From positions 1-32,705 of the forward strand of contig JAJFJJ010000136.1 in assembly GCA_021774195.1 (NCBI GenBank): a stretch of 32,705 nt of DNA. Direction: 5' to 3'. The notes under the pieces are model-generated. The model was not told where the DNA came from. It searched no databases and saw only the letters and a list, made by a program, of their open reading frames with translations. Each line of letters begins with the position of its first letter. Position 1 is the first letter of the stretch. This DNA is from Nitrosomonas sp. GTDB lineage: Bacteria > Pseudomonadota > Gammaproteobacteria > Burkholderiales > Nitrosomonadaceae. The translations under genes and the position numbers were made by a program. Of this stretch, positions 18,482 through 27,284 are shown one piece after another.

Positions 18482-18515
18482 GGGCATCTCTGAAAATCCA
18501 AATTTTTAGAGAGAC
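18482..18515. repeat. Short hairpin, decayed relative of the 180-bp element
   Basis: GGGCATCTCTGAAAATCCA (18482-18500) matches the ends of the 9952-10131 element with two differences from its right end. It is followed at once by AATTTTTAGAGA, the opposite end. Together they form an 11-bp hairpin with one G-U pair. This looks like an element that lost its middle. The rest of the gap 18451-18588 shows no gene. Confidence 0.5.
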
Positions 18516-18588
18516 ATTAATGTTTTTTCAGGTGATTGTTTTGAGACGGATGTTTATTGTGCCAATTAACTTTAAACCTGATTTGAGT

Positions 18589-19035
18589 CTAGTTAAAGTC
18601 ATGAGTCGTTTCTATTGGAAATTGAGATTGTTTCCATTGGTTTAATCCACCCCGATAATAAAAAACATTGGTCCAGCCCCATGTAACGGCTTTTTTAACA
18701 GCAATTGAGCTCCCCATGCAATGGATGCCATTGCAATAAAAGATGACAGCACGATCTTTCGTTACAATATCGAGCAGGTTCTTAGTGGTAAATTGCTCAC
18801 TTTTAACGGATAAGTGAAAAGCACCAGGAATATGACCTTGATTAAAATCTTTTGCACTCCGTACATCAATTAGTGGGTAGCCTTTTTCCATCAACAATTT
18901 TGCTGTGGTTGTCGTTATCGTACGTGCGCCAATAATTGTTTCTGGCGCTAAATTATTGGCGCTGATAGTGGCTGATCCAAAACCCAGTGAAACTAGAACG
19001 AGAATAGTCGCCGTTTGGTTAAATAAACTTTTCAT
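18589..19035 (-). CDS. Secreted rhodanese-like domain protein
   Basis: 148 residues. Residues 1-27 form a signal peptide (ILVLVSLGFGSATISA), so the domain should be periplasmic. The single rhodanese domain has GYPLIDVRSAKDFNQGHIPGA and the active-site loop FYCNGIHCMGSS, with Cys101 and Cys106. VFYYRGGLNQWKQ closes the fold. Rhodanese domains carry sulfur as a persulfide on the first Cys. The second Cys suggests redox chemistry, or persulfide exchange, but the substrate is unknown. It is upstream of murJ on the same strand, with a 375-bp gap filled by palindromic repeats, so co-transcription is doubtful. Confidence 0.88.
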   Translation of the reverse strand: MKSLFNQTATILVLVSLGFGSATISANNLAPETIIGARTITTTTAKLLMEKGYPLIDVRSAKDFNQGHIPGAFHLSVKSEQFTTKNLLDIVTKDRAVIFYCNGIHCMGSSIAVKKAVTWGWTNVFYYRGGLNQWKQSQFPIETTHDFN

Positions 19036-19186
19036 GATTTTCTTACCTTACGCGCAATTTAATAAAGTTAGATCGATGTTTCATACTATTACTGTCTTAA
19101 GAATGATTATTTTATCGTTTAATTCTTAGTGATAGTTTATTGATTACATATTACTGTTTGTTTTTACAGATTGCTCGTGTAATTTT

Positions 19187-19195
19187 TGTTAAAAT
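19187..19195 (+). promoter_or_regulatory. Possible extended -10 element for ndk
   Basis: TGTTAAAAT fits the extended -10 pattern (TGn then a TAAAAT-like hexamer) 35 nt before the ndk ATG, in an AT-rich leader. No convincing -35 at 17 bp is seen. This is pattern evidence only. Confidence 0.35.
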
Positions 19196-19229
19196 AGCGG
19201 ATTAATTAACTAATTTATTGGAGTATTTG

Positions 19230-19655
19230 ATGGCAATTGAAAGAACCTTTTCCATTATTAAGCCGGATGCAGTAGCAAAAAATGTCATTGGGGAAATTTA
19301 TTCGCGTTTTGAATCAAATGGATTAAAAATAATTGCCGCACGTATGACGCATTTATCTCAGGCACAAGCGGAACAATTTTATGGTGTTCATCGCGAACGA
19401 CCATTTTTTAAAGATCTGGTTGAATTCATGATGTCTGGACCAGTCATGGTCCAAGTGTTGGAAGGTGAAGATGCCATTAAGAAGAATCGCGATCTAATGG
19501 GCGCAACTGATCCACAAAAGGCAGATAAAGGAACGATTCGTGCCGATTTTGCTGACAGTATTGATGCCAATGCAGTACATGGTTCAGATGCGACTGAAAC
19601 AGCAGCAGTTGAAATTGCTTGTTTTTTCCCCACGTTAGATATTCATTCTCGTTAA
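19230..19655 (+). CDS. ndk: Nucleoside diphosphate kinase
   Basis: 141 residues. Ndk transfers the terminal phosphate between nucleoside triphosphates and diphosphates through a phosphohistidine, balancing nucleotide pools. [20 protein letters not shown] opens the protein. The family motif containing the catalytic His is [20 protein letters not shown] near the C-terminus. The ATG at 19230 was chosen because TTGGAG lies 9-12 nt upstream and the protein then begins MAIERTF as usual. An in-frame TTG at 19218 is part of that ribosome-binding site. It is the first gene of the conserved cluster that runs to der. Confidence 0.97.
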   Translation: MAIERTFSIIKPDAVAKNVIGEIYSRFESNGLKIIAARMTHLSQAQAEQFYGVHRERPFFKDLVEFMMSGPVMVQVLEGEDAIKKNRDLMGATDPQKADKGTIRADFADSIDANAVHGSDATETAAVEIACFFPTLDIHSR

Positions 19656-19674
19656 TATTTGTTTTTGAATTTTT

Positions 19675-20775
19675 GTGACTACCAATCTACTTAATTATGA
19701 TGCGAAAGGGTTGGCCAATTTCTGTGCGGAAATTGGCGAGAAGCCCTTTCGTGCGAAGCAATTACTGCACTGGATTCATCAGACAGGAAAATCAGATTTT
19801 GTGGAAATGAGTGATCTGGCAAAAGTGTTGAGAGAAAAACTCTCAACCCTTGCCGTTATTGAGTCACCAGAAGTCATTAGCGACCATACAGCCGAAGATG
19901 GCACGCGAAAATGGTTGTTGTCAGTTGGCACGGGTAACGGCGTTGAGACGGTTTTTATTCCCGAAACAAATCGTGGCACTTTATGTGTTTCCAGCCAGGT
20001 TGGCTGTGCTTTAGCGTGCTCTTTTTGTTCCACAGGAAAACAAGGGTTTAATCGTAATTTAACCGTCGCTGAAATAATCGGACAGCTTTGGTTGGCCAAT
20101 AACGCGCTGAGAGTGGATGGTTATAATATTTCTCAGTCCGGACGTGCCGTTACTAATGTCGTTATGATGGGGATGGGTGAGCCGCTGGCAAACTTTGAGA
20201 ATGTCGTCACAGCACTGGACTTAATGCTTGATGATCATGCATATGGTTTATCACGTCGACGGGTAACGGTCAGTACCTCAGGTATTGTTCCGGCAATAGA
20301 TCGCTTGCGTGAGCGATGTCCTGTCGCTTTGGCTGTGTCACTTCATGCGCCTAATGATGCTTTGCGTGATCAGCTGGTTCCGATCAATCAAAAATATCCG
20401 ATTAAGGAATTATTGGCTGCTTGTCAGCGGTATTTGCCCGCAGCGCCAAGAGACTTTATTACATTTGAATATGTCATGCTGGATGGTGTTAATGACGGTG
20501 TTGATCATGCACGAGAGCTAGTTAAACTAGTTCACGACACCCCGTGTAAATTTAATTTAATTCCTTTTAACGGGTTTCCTGGTTCTGGATATAAAAAATC
20601 GTCATCGGATGCGATACGACAATTTAGAGACGTGCTCATGCAAGCCGGGTTAGTGACAACCATACGAAAAACGCGTGGTGATGATATTGCAGCGGCATGT
20701 GGTCAGTTGGCCGGTCGAGTGAAAGATAAAACACGACGCTCTACGCGAGCATTAGCAGCGGAAGCAGTCAAGTGA
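19675..20775 (+). CDS. rlmN: Dual-specificity 23S rRNA / tRNA C2-adenine methyltransferase RlmN
   Basis: 366 residues. RlmN is a radical-SAM enzyme that methylates C2 of A2503 in 23S rRNA and A37 of some tRNAs. The iron-sulfur motif CALACSFC gives Cys111, Cys115 and Cys118. The intermediate-forming cysteines correspond to Cys104 (LCVSSQVGC) and Cys342 (AAACGQLAG). [30 protein letters not shown] and [14 protein letters not shown] are all present. The start is GTG, 19 nt after the ndk stop. No better ATG precedes the conserved NLLNYD region. The end overlaps pilW by 4 bp. Confidence 0.97.
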   Translation: MTTNLLNYDAKGLANFCAEIGEKPFRAKQLLHWIHQTGKSDFVEMSDLAKVLREKLSTLAVIESPEVISDHTAEDGTRKWLLSVGTGNGVETVFIPETNRGTLCVSSQVGCALACSFCSTGKQGFNRNLTVAEIIGQLWLANNALRVDGYNISQSGRAVTNVVMMGMGEPLANFENVVTALDLMLDDHAYGLSRRRVTVSTSGIVPAIDRLRERCPVALAVSLHAPNDALRDQLVPINQKYPIKELLAACQRYLPAAPRDFITFEYVMLDGVNDGVDHARELVKLVHDTPCKFNLIPFNGFPGSGYKKSSSDAIRQFRDVLMQAGLVTTIRKTRGDDIAAACGQLAGRVKDKTRRSTRALAAEAVK

Positions 20776-21560
20776 GAAAATTGGTCAATGTTTTTCCTCT
20801 TTTCCTTCTGTTACTGTGGATTAGTGGATGTGTTCAGCAACCGATTGAAGGTGAATTAACTTCGCAACAATTGATAGATCGGGCGCAAAAGAGTGCCAAA
20901 ATTCATACGGAATTAGCCGCTGAATATTTACATCGCGGACAATACCGAGTTGCTATTGAAGAAGTTAATGGCGCATTAAATGCTGTTCCCAGGTATGCTC
21001 CAGCTTTTAATGTTCAGGGTTTGATTAATATGGAATTAAACGAGAACCATGAAGCAATGATTAGTTTTCAAAAAGCCATTAGAAATGCACCAAAAGATCC
21101 TGAGATAAATAATAATTATGGTTGGTTTTTGTGTGAACGTTTTCCTGAAAAAATGGCGCAGGCTATTGCTCACTTCAAGATAGCATTAGAAGACCCACTA
21201 TATGAAACACCCGAGAAATCGTATGCTAATTTAGGGATTTGTGAATTGAAGCGGAGTAATCACTCGGAAGCACTTGATTATTTTCATCATGCATTACTAA
21301 TTAATTCTGACTTTTCTCCTGCTATCGTTGGTTTGATTGAAATCGATTTTAAGAACGGTGATTTGGCTGCAGCTAAAGAACGACTTGCTGATTTAATGCG
21401 GCACTCGCAACCAACCCCAGAAAGTCTTTGGTTGGCGATTCGAATTGAACGTGCAGAAGGCAATCGTTTGGAGGAAGATAGTTACACTTTTCAATTGTTG
21501 AAACATTTTCCAGAGTCAACAGAGGCAATGAGTTTACGAAAAGATAGGTTGAAAAAATGA
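20772..21560 (+). CDS. pilW: Type IV pilus biogenesis/stability lipoprotein PilW (PilF), TPR repeats
   Basis: 262 residues with a GTG start overlapping the rlmN stop (GTGA). A lipoprotein signal ends in the lipobox ISGC at about residue 20. TPR units follow: [46 protein letters not shown], and [16 protein letters not shown], the last being strongly typical of PilW/PilF. PilW is an outer-membrane lipoprotein needed for assembly and stability of the PilQ secretin ring. Placement between rlmN and rodZ is the usual gammaproteobacterial order. Other pilus genes are not in the window, so function depends on a pilus encoded elsewhere. The end overlaps rodZ by 4 bp. Confidence 0.93.
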   Translation: MRKLVNVFPLFLLLLWISGCVQQPIEGELTSQQLIDRAQKSAKIHTELAAEYLHRGQYRVAIEEVNGALNAVPRYAPAFNVQGLINMELNENHEAMISFQKAIRNAPKDPEINNNYGWFLCERFPEKMAQAIAHFKIALEDPLYETPEKSYANLGICELKRSNHSEALDYFHHALLINSDFSPAIVGLIEIDFKNGDLAAAKERLADLMRHSQPTPESLWLAIRIERAEGNRLEEDSYTFQLLKHFPESTEAMSLRKDRLKK

Positions 21561-22600
21561 ACGGGGACAACAAAGCACCTGATACAGAAGCAGAAAACAA
21601 GTATGACACATCTTCTGAGACCGAATCATCAATCGAAAAAACAAAGCAAACAATTGGAACCAACCATGTAAAAGTCATGGCGCCGATGGTTAACACTGCT
21701 AAATCTGATGATGCTGTATCGTTACTTGGTGTGACAGAAATAAACAAAGCCGAAAAACAAAATGATCAGACCATCAGCTCTTCAGAAGGACTAGGTGTTG
21801 TACATAGTGTTGGTCATTTGTTACGTAATGCACGACAGGAACAAAATCTAACCGTGGAGGATGTGGCACGCCAATTGCGCCTATCCGTTCAGCAAATTGA
21901 GAGAATAGAAAAAGAAGATTACGATAAATTACCTGGGCGTGTTTTTCTACGTGGTTTTGTCCGTAACTATGCAAACCTATTACAGTTAGACCCTGCGCCA
22001 ATTATTCAGTTATTGCCTAATCAATCGCCAACCATCTCGCCTATAGAAAAAACGCCATTTAAAATAAAAGAAATTTCCTTTTCTTCGGATCATTCCAGAA
22101 ATTCGAATGGCCTATTTCTTGTCGGTGCCATGTTAATATTAATAGCCCTAGTTGCATATTTTGTTTATCCAACTGATGGGTTGTGGAGCAACGCTGAAGA
22201 ACAAGTTAGTATACCCATTGAGACAGATGACGGCCAAACGAGCATAGAATTAACTTTACCGTTATCATCGATTTCTTCGGAGACGAATAATGCCGCAAGC
22301 ACGCAATTTAATAATGACGAATTGCTTGCCGATACTCCGGTAACTACATTAAATTCTGATGGTCGTTTATACTTTAATTTCGTTACGCAAGCGCATGTTA
22401 AAGTCATTGATGGTCATGACAACACCATTTTTGATCAAACTACTACTGCAGGAAGTAACCGTATAATCAGTGGCAAAAGGCCACTTTTTGTTGTTATACA
22501 CCAGGCAAAAGGTGTCGAGCTTACGTATAATGACCGACCCATAGAAATAGAGCCTTACGTGAATGAACAAGATGGCGTAGCACGCTTTACACTAGAATAA
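21557..22600 (+). CDS. rodZ: Cytoskeletal cell-shape protein RodZ
   Basis: 347 residues. RodZ is a bitopic inner-membrane protein that links MreB filaments to the cell-wall elongation machinery. Order seen: an N-terminal acidic, low-complexity stretch (about 1-80) longer than in E. coli; a HTH_25 domain (about 85-145, LRNARQEQNLTVEDVARQLR and LPGRVFLRGFVRNYA); a membrane helix (about 185-205, LFLVGAMLILIALVAYFVYP); a Ser/Thr/Asn-rich linker; and a C-terminal DUF4115 domain (about 268-347). The start ATG overlaps the pilW stop (ATGA). A 142-bp MITE begins 16 bp after the stop and separates rodZ from ispG, with which it is normally contiguous. Confidence 0.92.
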   Translation: MNGDNKAPDTEAENKYDTSSETESSIEKTKQTIGTNHVKVMAPMVNTAKSDDAVSLLGVTEINKAEKQNDQTISSSEGLGVVHSVGHLLRNARQEQNLTVEDVARQLRLSVQQIERIEKEDYDKLPGRVFLRGFVRNYANLLQLDPAPIIQLLPNQSPTISPIEKTPFKIKEISFSSDHSRNSNGLFLVGAMLILIALVAYFVYPTDGLWSNAEEQVSIPIETDDGQTSIELTLPLSSISSETNNAASTQFNNDELLADTPVTTLNSDGRLYFNFVTQAHVKVIDGHDNTIFDQTTTAGSNRIISGKRPLFVVIHQAKGVELTYNDRPIEIEPYVNEQDGVARFTLE

Positions 22601-22616
22601 TAATCAGAAAAGATTT

Positions 22617-22758
22617 GTAACTATTCAGCTTACCCCTATAATCCGCCATTTCGGTGTTACAAAATGATCATTTACACGTGTAAACTCACATTTTGTGCCT
22701 TGAACTGACGAATTATAGGAGCAATCAGAACAGTTACTTTGATGTACTGAATAATTAC
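22617..22758 (+). mobile_element. 142-bp MITE, copy 2, with 8-bp target duplication
   Basis: The ends are GTAACTATTCAG (22617-22628) and CTGAATAATTAC (22747-22758). Perfect direct repeats AAAGATTT flank it at 22609-22616 and 22759-22766. The inner stem carries CCTATAAT paired with ATTATAGG, where copies 1 and 3 have CCTAGAAT or CTCTAGAAT paired with ATTCTAGG. Base changes are thus compensated. It lies in the rodZ-ispG gap. Confidence 0.92.
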
Positions 22759-22817
22759 AAAGATTTTTAAATGCGATTTATTGTCGCCTCAATTAGCTTG
22801 ATATCACTAAAACTATT

Positions 22818-24056
22818 ATGTCTCAAAACAATTTAATATCAAATCGACGCTCGAGTGTCGGTGTCAAGGTTGGTTCCGTTCAAATTGGTGGTGGAGCACC
22901 CGTTGTGGTTCAATCCATGACCAATACTGATACAGTCAATGAAATTTCGACAACGGAACAAGTCGCCCAACTGGCACGTGCAGGCTCTGAGTTGGTTCGG
23001 ATTACGGTTAATTCTGTTGAGGCAGCTAAGGCTGTACCGGGAATTCGTGCCAGATTGGATGATTTAGGTTGTCATGTGCCGCTGGTCGGAGATTTTCATT
23101 TTAATGGGCATAAACTGTTAACCAGTTATCCAGATTGCGCCAAGTCACTAGCGAAATTTCGTATCAATCCAGGTAATGTCGGCAAAGGAAAAAAGCGTGA
23201 CGAACAGTTCTCAACATTGATTGAGACAGCATGCAAATATGATAAACCGGTTCGTATTGGCGTGAACTGGGGGAGTCTTGATCAAGAAATGTTGGCACGT
23301 ATTATGGATGAAAATGCCAATTCAAGTGATCCGCAAGATGCAACTTATGTCATGCGCGAAGCGTTAATTACCTCAGCAATAGAAAGCGCAACTAAAGCGG
23401 AGGAAATCGGGCTTGATCGTAGCAAAATTGTTTTATCGTGTAAGGTCAGTGGTGTTCAAGATCTAATCTCCGTATATCGTGACCTGGCTGCTCGATGTGA
23501 TTACGCATTGCACTTAGGACTTACTGAAGCAGGTATGGGATCTAAAGGTATTGTCGCGTCGACAGCAGCACTATCTATATTGTTGCAAGAAGGCATTGGT
23601 GACACGATTCGCATTTCACTAACACCTGAACCGGGTGGTTCACGTTCACGAGAAGTGATCGTGGCGCAAGAGATATTACAGACCATGGGCTTACGAGCAT
23701 TTGTTCCATTGGTTGCAGCGTGTCCTGGTTGTGGTCGTACTACCAGTACTTATTTTCAGGAATTAGCCGAAAGTATTCAAGCCTATGTACGAGATGAAAT
23801 GATCGTCTGGCGCGAGCAATATGTTGGTGTGGAGAATATGTCGTTAGCGGTGATGGGTTGTGTCGTGAATGGTCCGGGAGAAAGTAAACACGCTAATATT
23901 GGCATCAGTCTACCTGGTTCAGGAGAAAACCCCGTTGCGCCGGTTTATGTTGATGGCGAGAAAAAAGTGACATTAAAAGGAGACAATATCGCGGCAGAGT
24001 TTCGACAGATTGTTGATCAATATGTCAGCGAGAAATACCCGAGAAAAGTCAGCTGA
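22818..24056 (+). CDS. ispG: 4-hydroxy-3-methylbut-2-en-1-yl diphosphate synthase (flavodoxin)
   Basis: 412 residues. IspG is a 4Fe-4S enzyme that reduces methylerythritol cyclodiphosphate to HMBPP, the penultimate step of the MEP pathway. [24 protein letters not shown] and RINPGNVG define the TIM-barrel half. The cluster-binding region has [16 protein letters not shown] and, later, [22 protein letters not shown]. The length matches the bacterial two-domain form with the insert missing. The stop and the hisS start share a base (TGATG). If a promoter is needed after the MITE, it would lie in 22759-22817 or in the element itself. Confidence 0.98.
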   Translation: MSQNNLISNRRSSVGVKVGSVQIGGGAPVVVQSMTNTDTVNEISTTEQVAQLARAGSELVRITVNSVEAAKAVPGIRARLDDLGCHVPLVGDFHFNGHKLLTSYPDCAKSLAKFRINPGNVGKGKKRDEQFSTLIETACKYDKPVRIGVNWGSLDQEMLARIMDENANSSDPQDATYVMREALITSAIESATKAEEIGLDRSKIVLSCKVSGVQDLISVYRDLAARCDYALHLGLTEAGMGSKGIVASTAALSILLQEGIGDTIRISLTPEPGGSRSREVIVAQEILQTMGLRAFVPLVAACPGCGRTTSTYFQELAESIQAYVRDEMIVWREQYVGVENMSLAVMGCVVNGPGESKHANIGISLPGSGENPVAPVYVDGEKKVTLKGDNIAAEFRQIVDQYVSEKYPRKVS

Positions 24057-25324
24057 TGTCTAAAGTAGTCAAAGCAATACGCGGGATGAATGATATCCTG
24101 CCTGATCAGTCCTATCAGTGGGAGCATTTTGAACGAACGATTAATCAATGGTTGGCCATGTATGGTTATCGCAATATTCGCACACCGATCGTTGAACAGA
24201 CTGATCTGTTTGTTCGCTCTATTGGGGAAGTTACGGATATTGTTGAAAAGGAGATGTATACGTTTGTTGACCATCTTAACAATGACAGTTTAACTTTGCG
24301 CCCGGAAGGTACTGCATCGTGTGTGCGTGCAGTGGTTGAACATAATTTATTATATGGTAGTCCACAAAGGCTTTATTACTCGGGTCCAATGTTTCGACAC
24401 GAACGGCCTCAAAAAGGACGTTACCGGCAATTCCATCAGGTGGGTGTTGAAGCATTAGGTTATCCCGGTCCAGATGTTGATGCAGAATTGATTATCATGT
24501 GTGCTCGCTTATGGAAAATGCTGGGTATCACAGGTTTGCGATTGGAAATAGGTACGTTAGGAAACGTAGAATCAAGAGCGCTACATCGTGCACGTTTGAT
24601 TCAATACTTTGAGCAACATGAAGCAGCACTTGATGAAGATGCTCGTCGTCGCTTACATACTAATCCGCTTCGCATATTGGATAGCAAGAACCCTAAAATG
24701 CATGGCATTATTGAATCAGCGCCAAAATTAATTGATGATTTAGATGAAGAGTCGCGTGTTCATTTCGAAACCTTGCAACATCTGTTGCGTGAACAAGGTG
24801 TTAATTTTGAAATCAACTTGCGTCTGGTTAGGGGACTCGATTATTACAATCGAACCGTATTCGAATGGGTCACAGATCGTTTGGGTGCGCAGGGTACTGT
24901 TTGTGCAGGTGGCCGATATGATGGCCTTATTGAACAAATTGGTGGGAAATCTGCACCTGCATGTGGCTTTGCCATGGGTGTCGAACGACTGCTGGCGTTA
25001 ATGTTGGAATGTGGTGAAGAAATACCGCAATCTTTTCCTGATGTCTATATTGTGCACCAGGGTGAAACGGTGACCGATTATGCTTGGAAAGCGGCGGAAT
25101 TCTTGCGTCATGAAGGGCTCAAATGCATTTTGCATTGTGGTGGTGGTAGTTTTAAATCACAAATGAAAAAGGCCGATGCGAGCGGCGCACGCCATGCAAT
25201 AATTATTGGTGACAATGAAGTTCAAGCACAGCAAGTCACCATTAAACCTTTACGTGAGGCATCTGAACAGGCCAGTGTTGATCTGCAAGCGGTTGTTGCC
25301 TTAATCAGTAAAGATTGCAACTAA
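24056..25324 (+). CDS. hisS: Histidyl-tRNA synthetase
   Basis: 422 residues. It charges tRNA-His with histidine. Class II motifs are intact: [12 protein letters not shown] at the start, [19 protein letters not shown] (motif 2 region and preceding), [26 protein letters not shown], the histidine-specific signature [15 protein letters not shown], and [28 protein letters not shown] is motif 3. The C-terminal anticodon-binding domain occupies roughly the last 90 residues. The start overlaps the ispG stop by 1 bp, so the two are coupled. Length and order are normal for the cluster. Confidence 0.98.
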   Translation: MSKVVKAIRGMNDILPDQSYQWEHFERTINQWLAMYGYRNIRTPIVEQTDLFVRSIGEVTDIVEKEMYTFVDHLNNDSLTLRPEGTASCVRAVVEHNLLYGSPQRLYYSGPMFRHERPQKGRYRQFHQVGVEALGYPGPDVDAELIIMCARLWKMLGITGLRLEIGTLGNVESRALHRARLIQYFEQHEAALDEDARRRLHTNPLRILDSKNPKMHGIIESAPKLIDDLDEESRVHFETLQHLLREQGVNFEINLRLVRGLDYYNRTVFEWVTDRLGAQGTVCAGGRYDGLIEQIGGKSAPACGFAMGVERLLALMLECGEEIPQSFPDVYIVHQGETVTDYAWKAAEFLRHEGLKCILHCGGGSFKSQMKKADASGARHAIIIGDNEVQAQQVTIKPLREASEQASVDLQAVVALISKDCN

Positions 25325-25366
25325 ACGAAAGTGCTATGAAATTTGTAATTTATTCAGGAAAAAATA

Positions 25367-26005
25367 ATGGCGACATATAATCTCGAAGAGCAAGATAAGA
25401 TCGATGGTTTAAAAACTTGGTGGGATAAATTTGGTACTGCGATAACCATTGTGTTAACAGCCGTGTTGGTTACCATCGCTGGAAGCAAGATGTGGGAATA
25501 CTATCAGCGTACACAGTCCCAGCAAGCCGCTGATCTTTATGTTTTATTGCAGCAAGTTCAAACCACTGAAGATGTAGCAAAAATTAATGATGCCGCACAT
25601 CTATTGACAGAAGGTTTTTCATCAAGTGGCTATGCAGCCCGTGCAGCGTTAATTGCAGCGGCGGCCAGTGTTGATGCCGGTGAGAATAAGCTGGCTAAAG
25701 AAAATTTGCAGTGGATACTGGATAATGCCAAAGAACAAGAAATGCAAGAATTGGCACGTTTACGGTTGGCCGGTGTTTTGTTGGATGAAGAAAATAATCA
25801 GCAAGCATTGAGCTTATTAAATACGAAGCATAGTGAATCTTATGCCGGAGTTTATGCCGATTTGAAAGGGGATATATTTTTCGCCATGGAAAGATTTGAT
25901 GATGCACGTCAAGCGTACCAAATAGCGATTGACAAAATGAATAAAGAAAATAGTTATTTCAATATTGTACAAATGAAATTAGATGCATTGGGAGATGCAG
26001 ATTAA
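25367..26005 (+). CDS. yfgM: Ancillary SecYEG translocon subunit YfgM
   Basis: 212 residues. YfgM is an inner-membrane protein with a periplasmic TPR-like domain. It associates with the Sec translocon and periplasmic chaperones. The cytoplasmic N-terminus MATYNLEEQDKIDGLKTWWDKFG is a family hallmark. One membrane helix follows (about residues 24-42, AITIVLTAVLVTIAGSKMW), then helical repeats with YAARAALIAAAASVDAG and YAGVYADLKGDIFFAMERFDDARQAY. An AGGAAAAAATAATG start context lies at 25357-25369. It sits between hisS and bamB as in other gammaproteobacteria. Confidence 0.93.
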   Translation: MATYNLEEQDKIDGLKTWWDKFGTAITIVLTAVLVTIAGSKMWEYYQRTQSQQAADLYVLLQQVQTTEDVAKINDAAHLLTEGFSSSGYAARAALIAAAASVDAGENKLAKENLQWILDNAKEQEMQELARLRLAGVLLDEENNQQALSLLNTKHSESYAGVYADLKGDIFFAMERFDDARQAYQIAIDKMNKENSYFNIVQMKLDALGDAD

Positions 26006-26036
26006 TCCTCAATTTTATTGAACTGAAGTATATACC

Positions 26037-27230
26037 GTGTTTCTTCGACCTCATTTTTCCGTGATATTGATCGCTTTTATGCTGGTCGGCTGTAGTAATC
26101 TGCCCAGTATGAAAATGTTTGACACACTTGGTCACCAAATTGGCGATCTATTTGTCAAAGAAGAAAAGATTGAAATTGACAAAGAGGAATTAGAAGCACT
26201 TAAAGCACTTGATCGGATTCCATTATTATGGAGAAGTCGTGTCGGTGAGAGCGAGATTGCGGTTTTTTCATTAGCGACACATCAAGATGCCCTCTATGCG
26301 GCTGATGAAGATGGTGAGTTAACTCGCTTTGATGCGGTCACAGGTGATCAGATATGGCGTAACAAAACCAAAGAAAAATTTTCTGGTGGTGTGGGCGTTG
26401 GTGATGATATGGTGTTAGTAGGTACTTCCAAAGGTGAAGTATTTGCTTATAATGAGTCTGGTCATTCTCTTTGGAAAACACGGGTTACCAGTGAGATTTT
26501 AAGCCCTCCTCAAACAGATAGTGGCATTGTCGTAGTGCGTACGGTTGATAGTCGCGTATTCGGGTTAGATGCTGTTGATGGTTCGCGTAAATGGGTTTAT
26601 CAAGGCGCTACGCCTTCATTGACTGTGCGCAGCACAGCTGGTGTGGCCATTTCACATGGAGCGGTATTTGCCGGATTTTCTGGTGGAAAAATGGCCGCTA
26701 TGAGTTTATTTAATGGAAACATTGGCTGGGAAGTTGCCGTATCGCAACCTAAGGGAGTGACGGAATTGGAGCGCATGACCGACATTACCAGCAATCCAGT
26801 GATTGATGACCGAATCGTCTGTGCTGTTGCTTATCAGGGACGTTTATCTTGTACCGAAATTAATGAAGGCGTGCAAATATGGGCGCGTGAATCATCCAGT
26901 AATGCTGGTTTAGCAATGGATAATGACTACATCTATGTCAGTGAAGACAATGGTGTTGTCGCAGCTTACGATAAAAGAAGCGGCGCCGGAATGTGGAAAC
27001 AAAGCCGATTGGGCAGTAAGAACTTATCTGCACCGTTGGTGATAGGGCACTATATCGTTGTTGGTGATGATCAAGGTTTTGTCAGTTTGTTAAGAAATTA
27101 TGATGGTGTTGTCCTGGCACGAGCTGCAACAGACGGTAGTCCGATATTGGCAGCACCAAAACTGATACCCAATGGTTTTGCGGTACAAACGATTGAGGGT
27201 GGTATATACGCATTCGGCACTGATTTCTAA
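26037..27230 (+). CDS. bamB: Outer-membrane protein assembly lipoprotein BamB
   Basis: 397 residues with a GTG start. The lipoprotein signal ends in the lipobox LVGC at about residue 19. The rest is an eight-bladed propeller with PQQ-like repeats, for example GELTRFDAVTGDQIWRNKT, GEVFAYNESGHSLWKTRV and SRVFGLDAVDGSRKWVYQG. BamB is an outer-membrane-anchored subunit that helps BamA fold and insert beta-barrel proteins. The PQQ-type repeats are structural and do not imply binding of PQQ. The gene follows yfgM by 31 bp and precedes der, the canonical order. Confidence 0.95.
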   Translation: MFLRPHFSVILIAFMLVGCSNLPSMKMFDTLGHQIGDLFVKEEKIEIDKEELEALKALDRIPLLWRSRVGESEIAVFSLATHQDALYAADEDGELTRFDAVTGDQIWRNKTKEKFSGGVGVGDDMVLVGTSKGEVFAYNESGHSLWKTRVTSEILSPPQTDSGIVVVRTVDSRVFGLDAVDGSRKWVYQGATPSLTVRSTAGVAISHGAVFAGFSGGKMAAMSLFNGNIGWEVAVSQPKGVTELERMTDITSNPVIDDRIVCAVAYQGRLSCTEINEGVQIWARESSSNAGLAMDNDYIYVSEDNGVVAAYDKRSGAGMWKQSRLGSKNLSAPLVIGHYIVVGDDQGFVSLLRNYDGVVLARAATDGSPILAAPKLIPNGFAVQTIEGGIYAFGTDF

Positions 27231-27284
27231 TTTTTGCTTACCCTTTCTCCTTCTTTTCACCTGAAATACTAATTGCAGTACATC

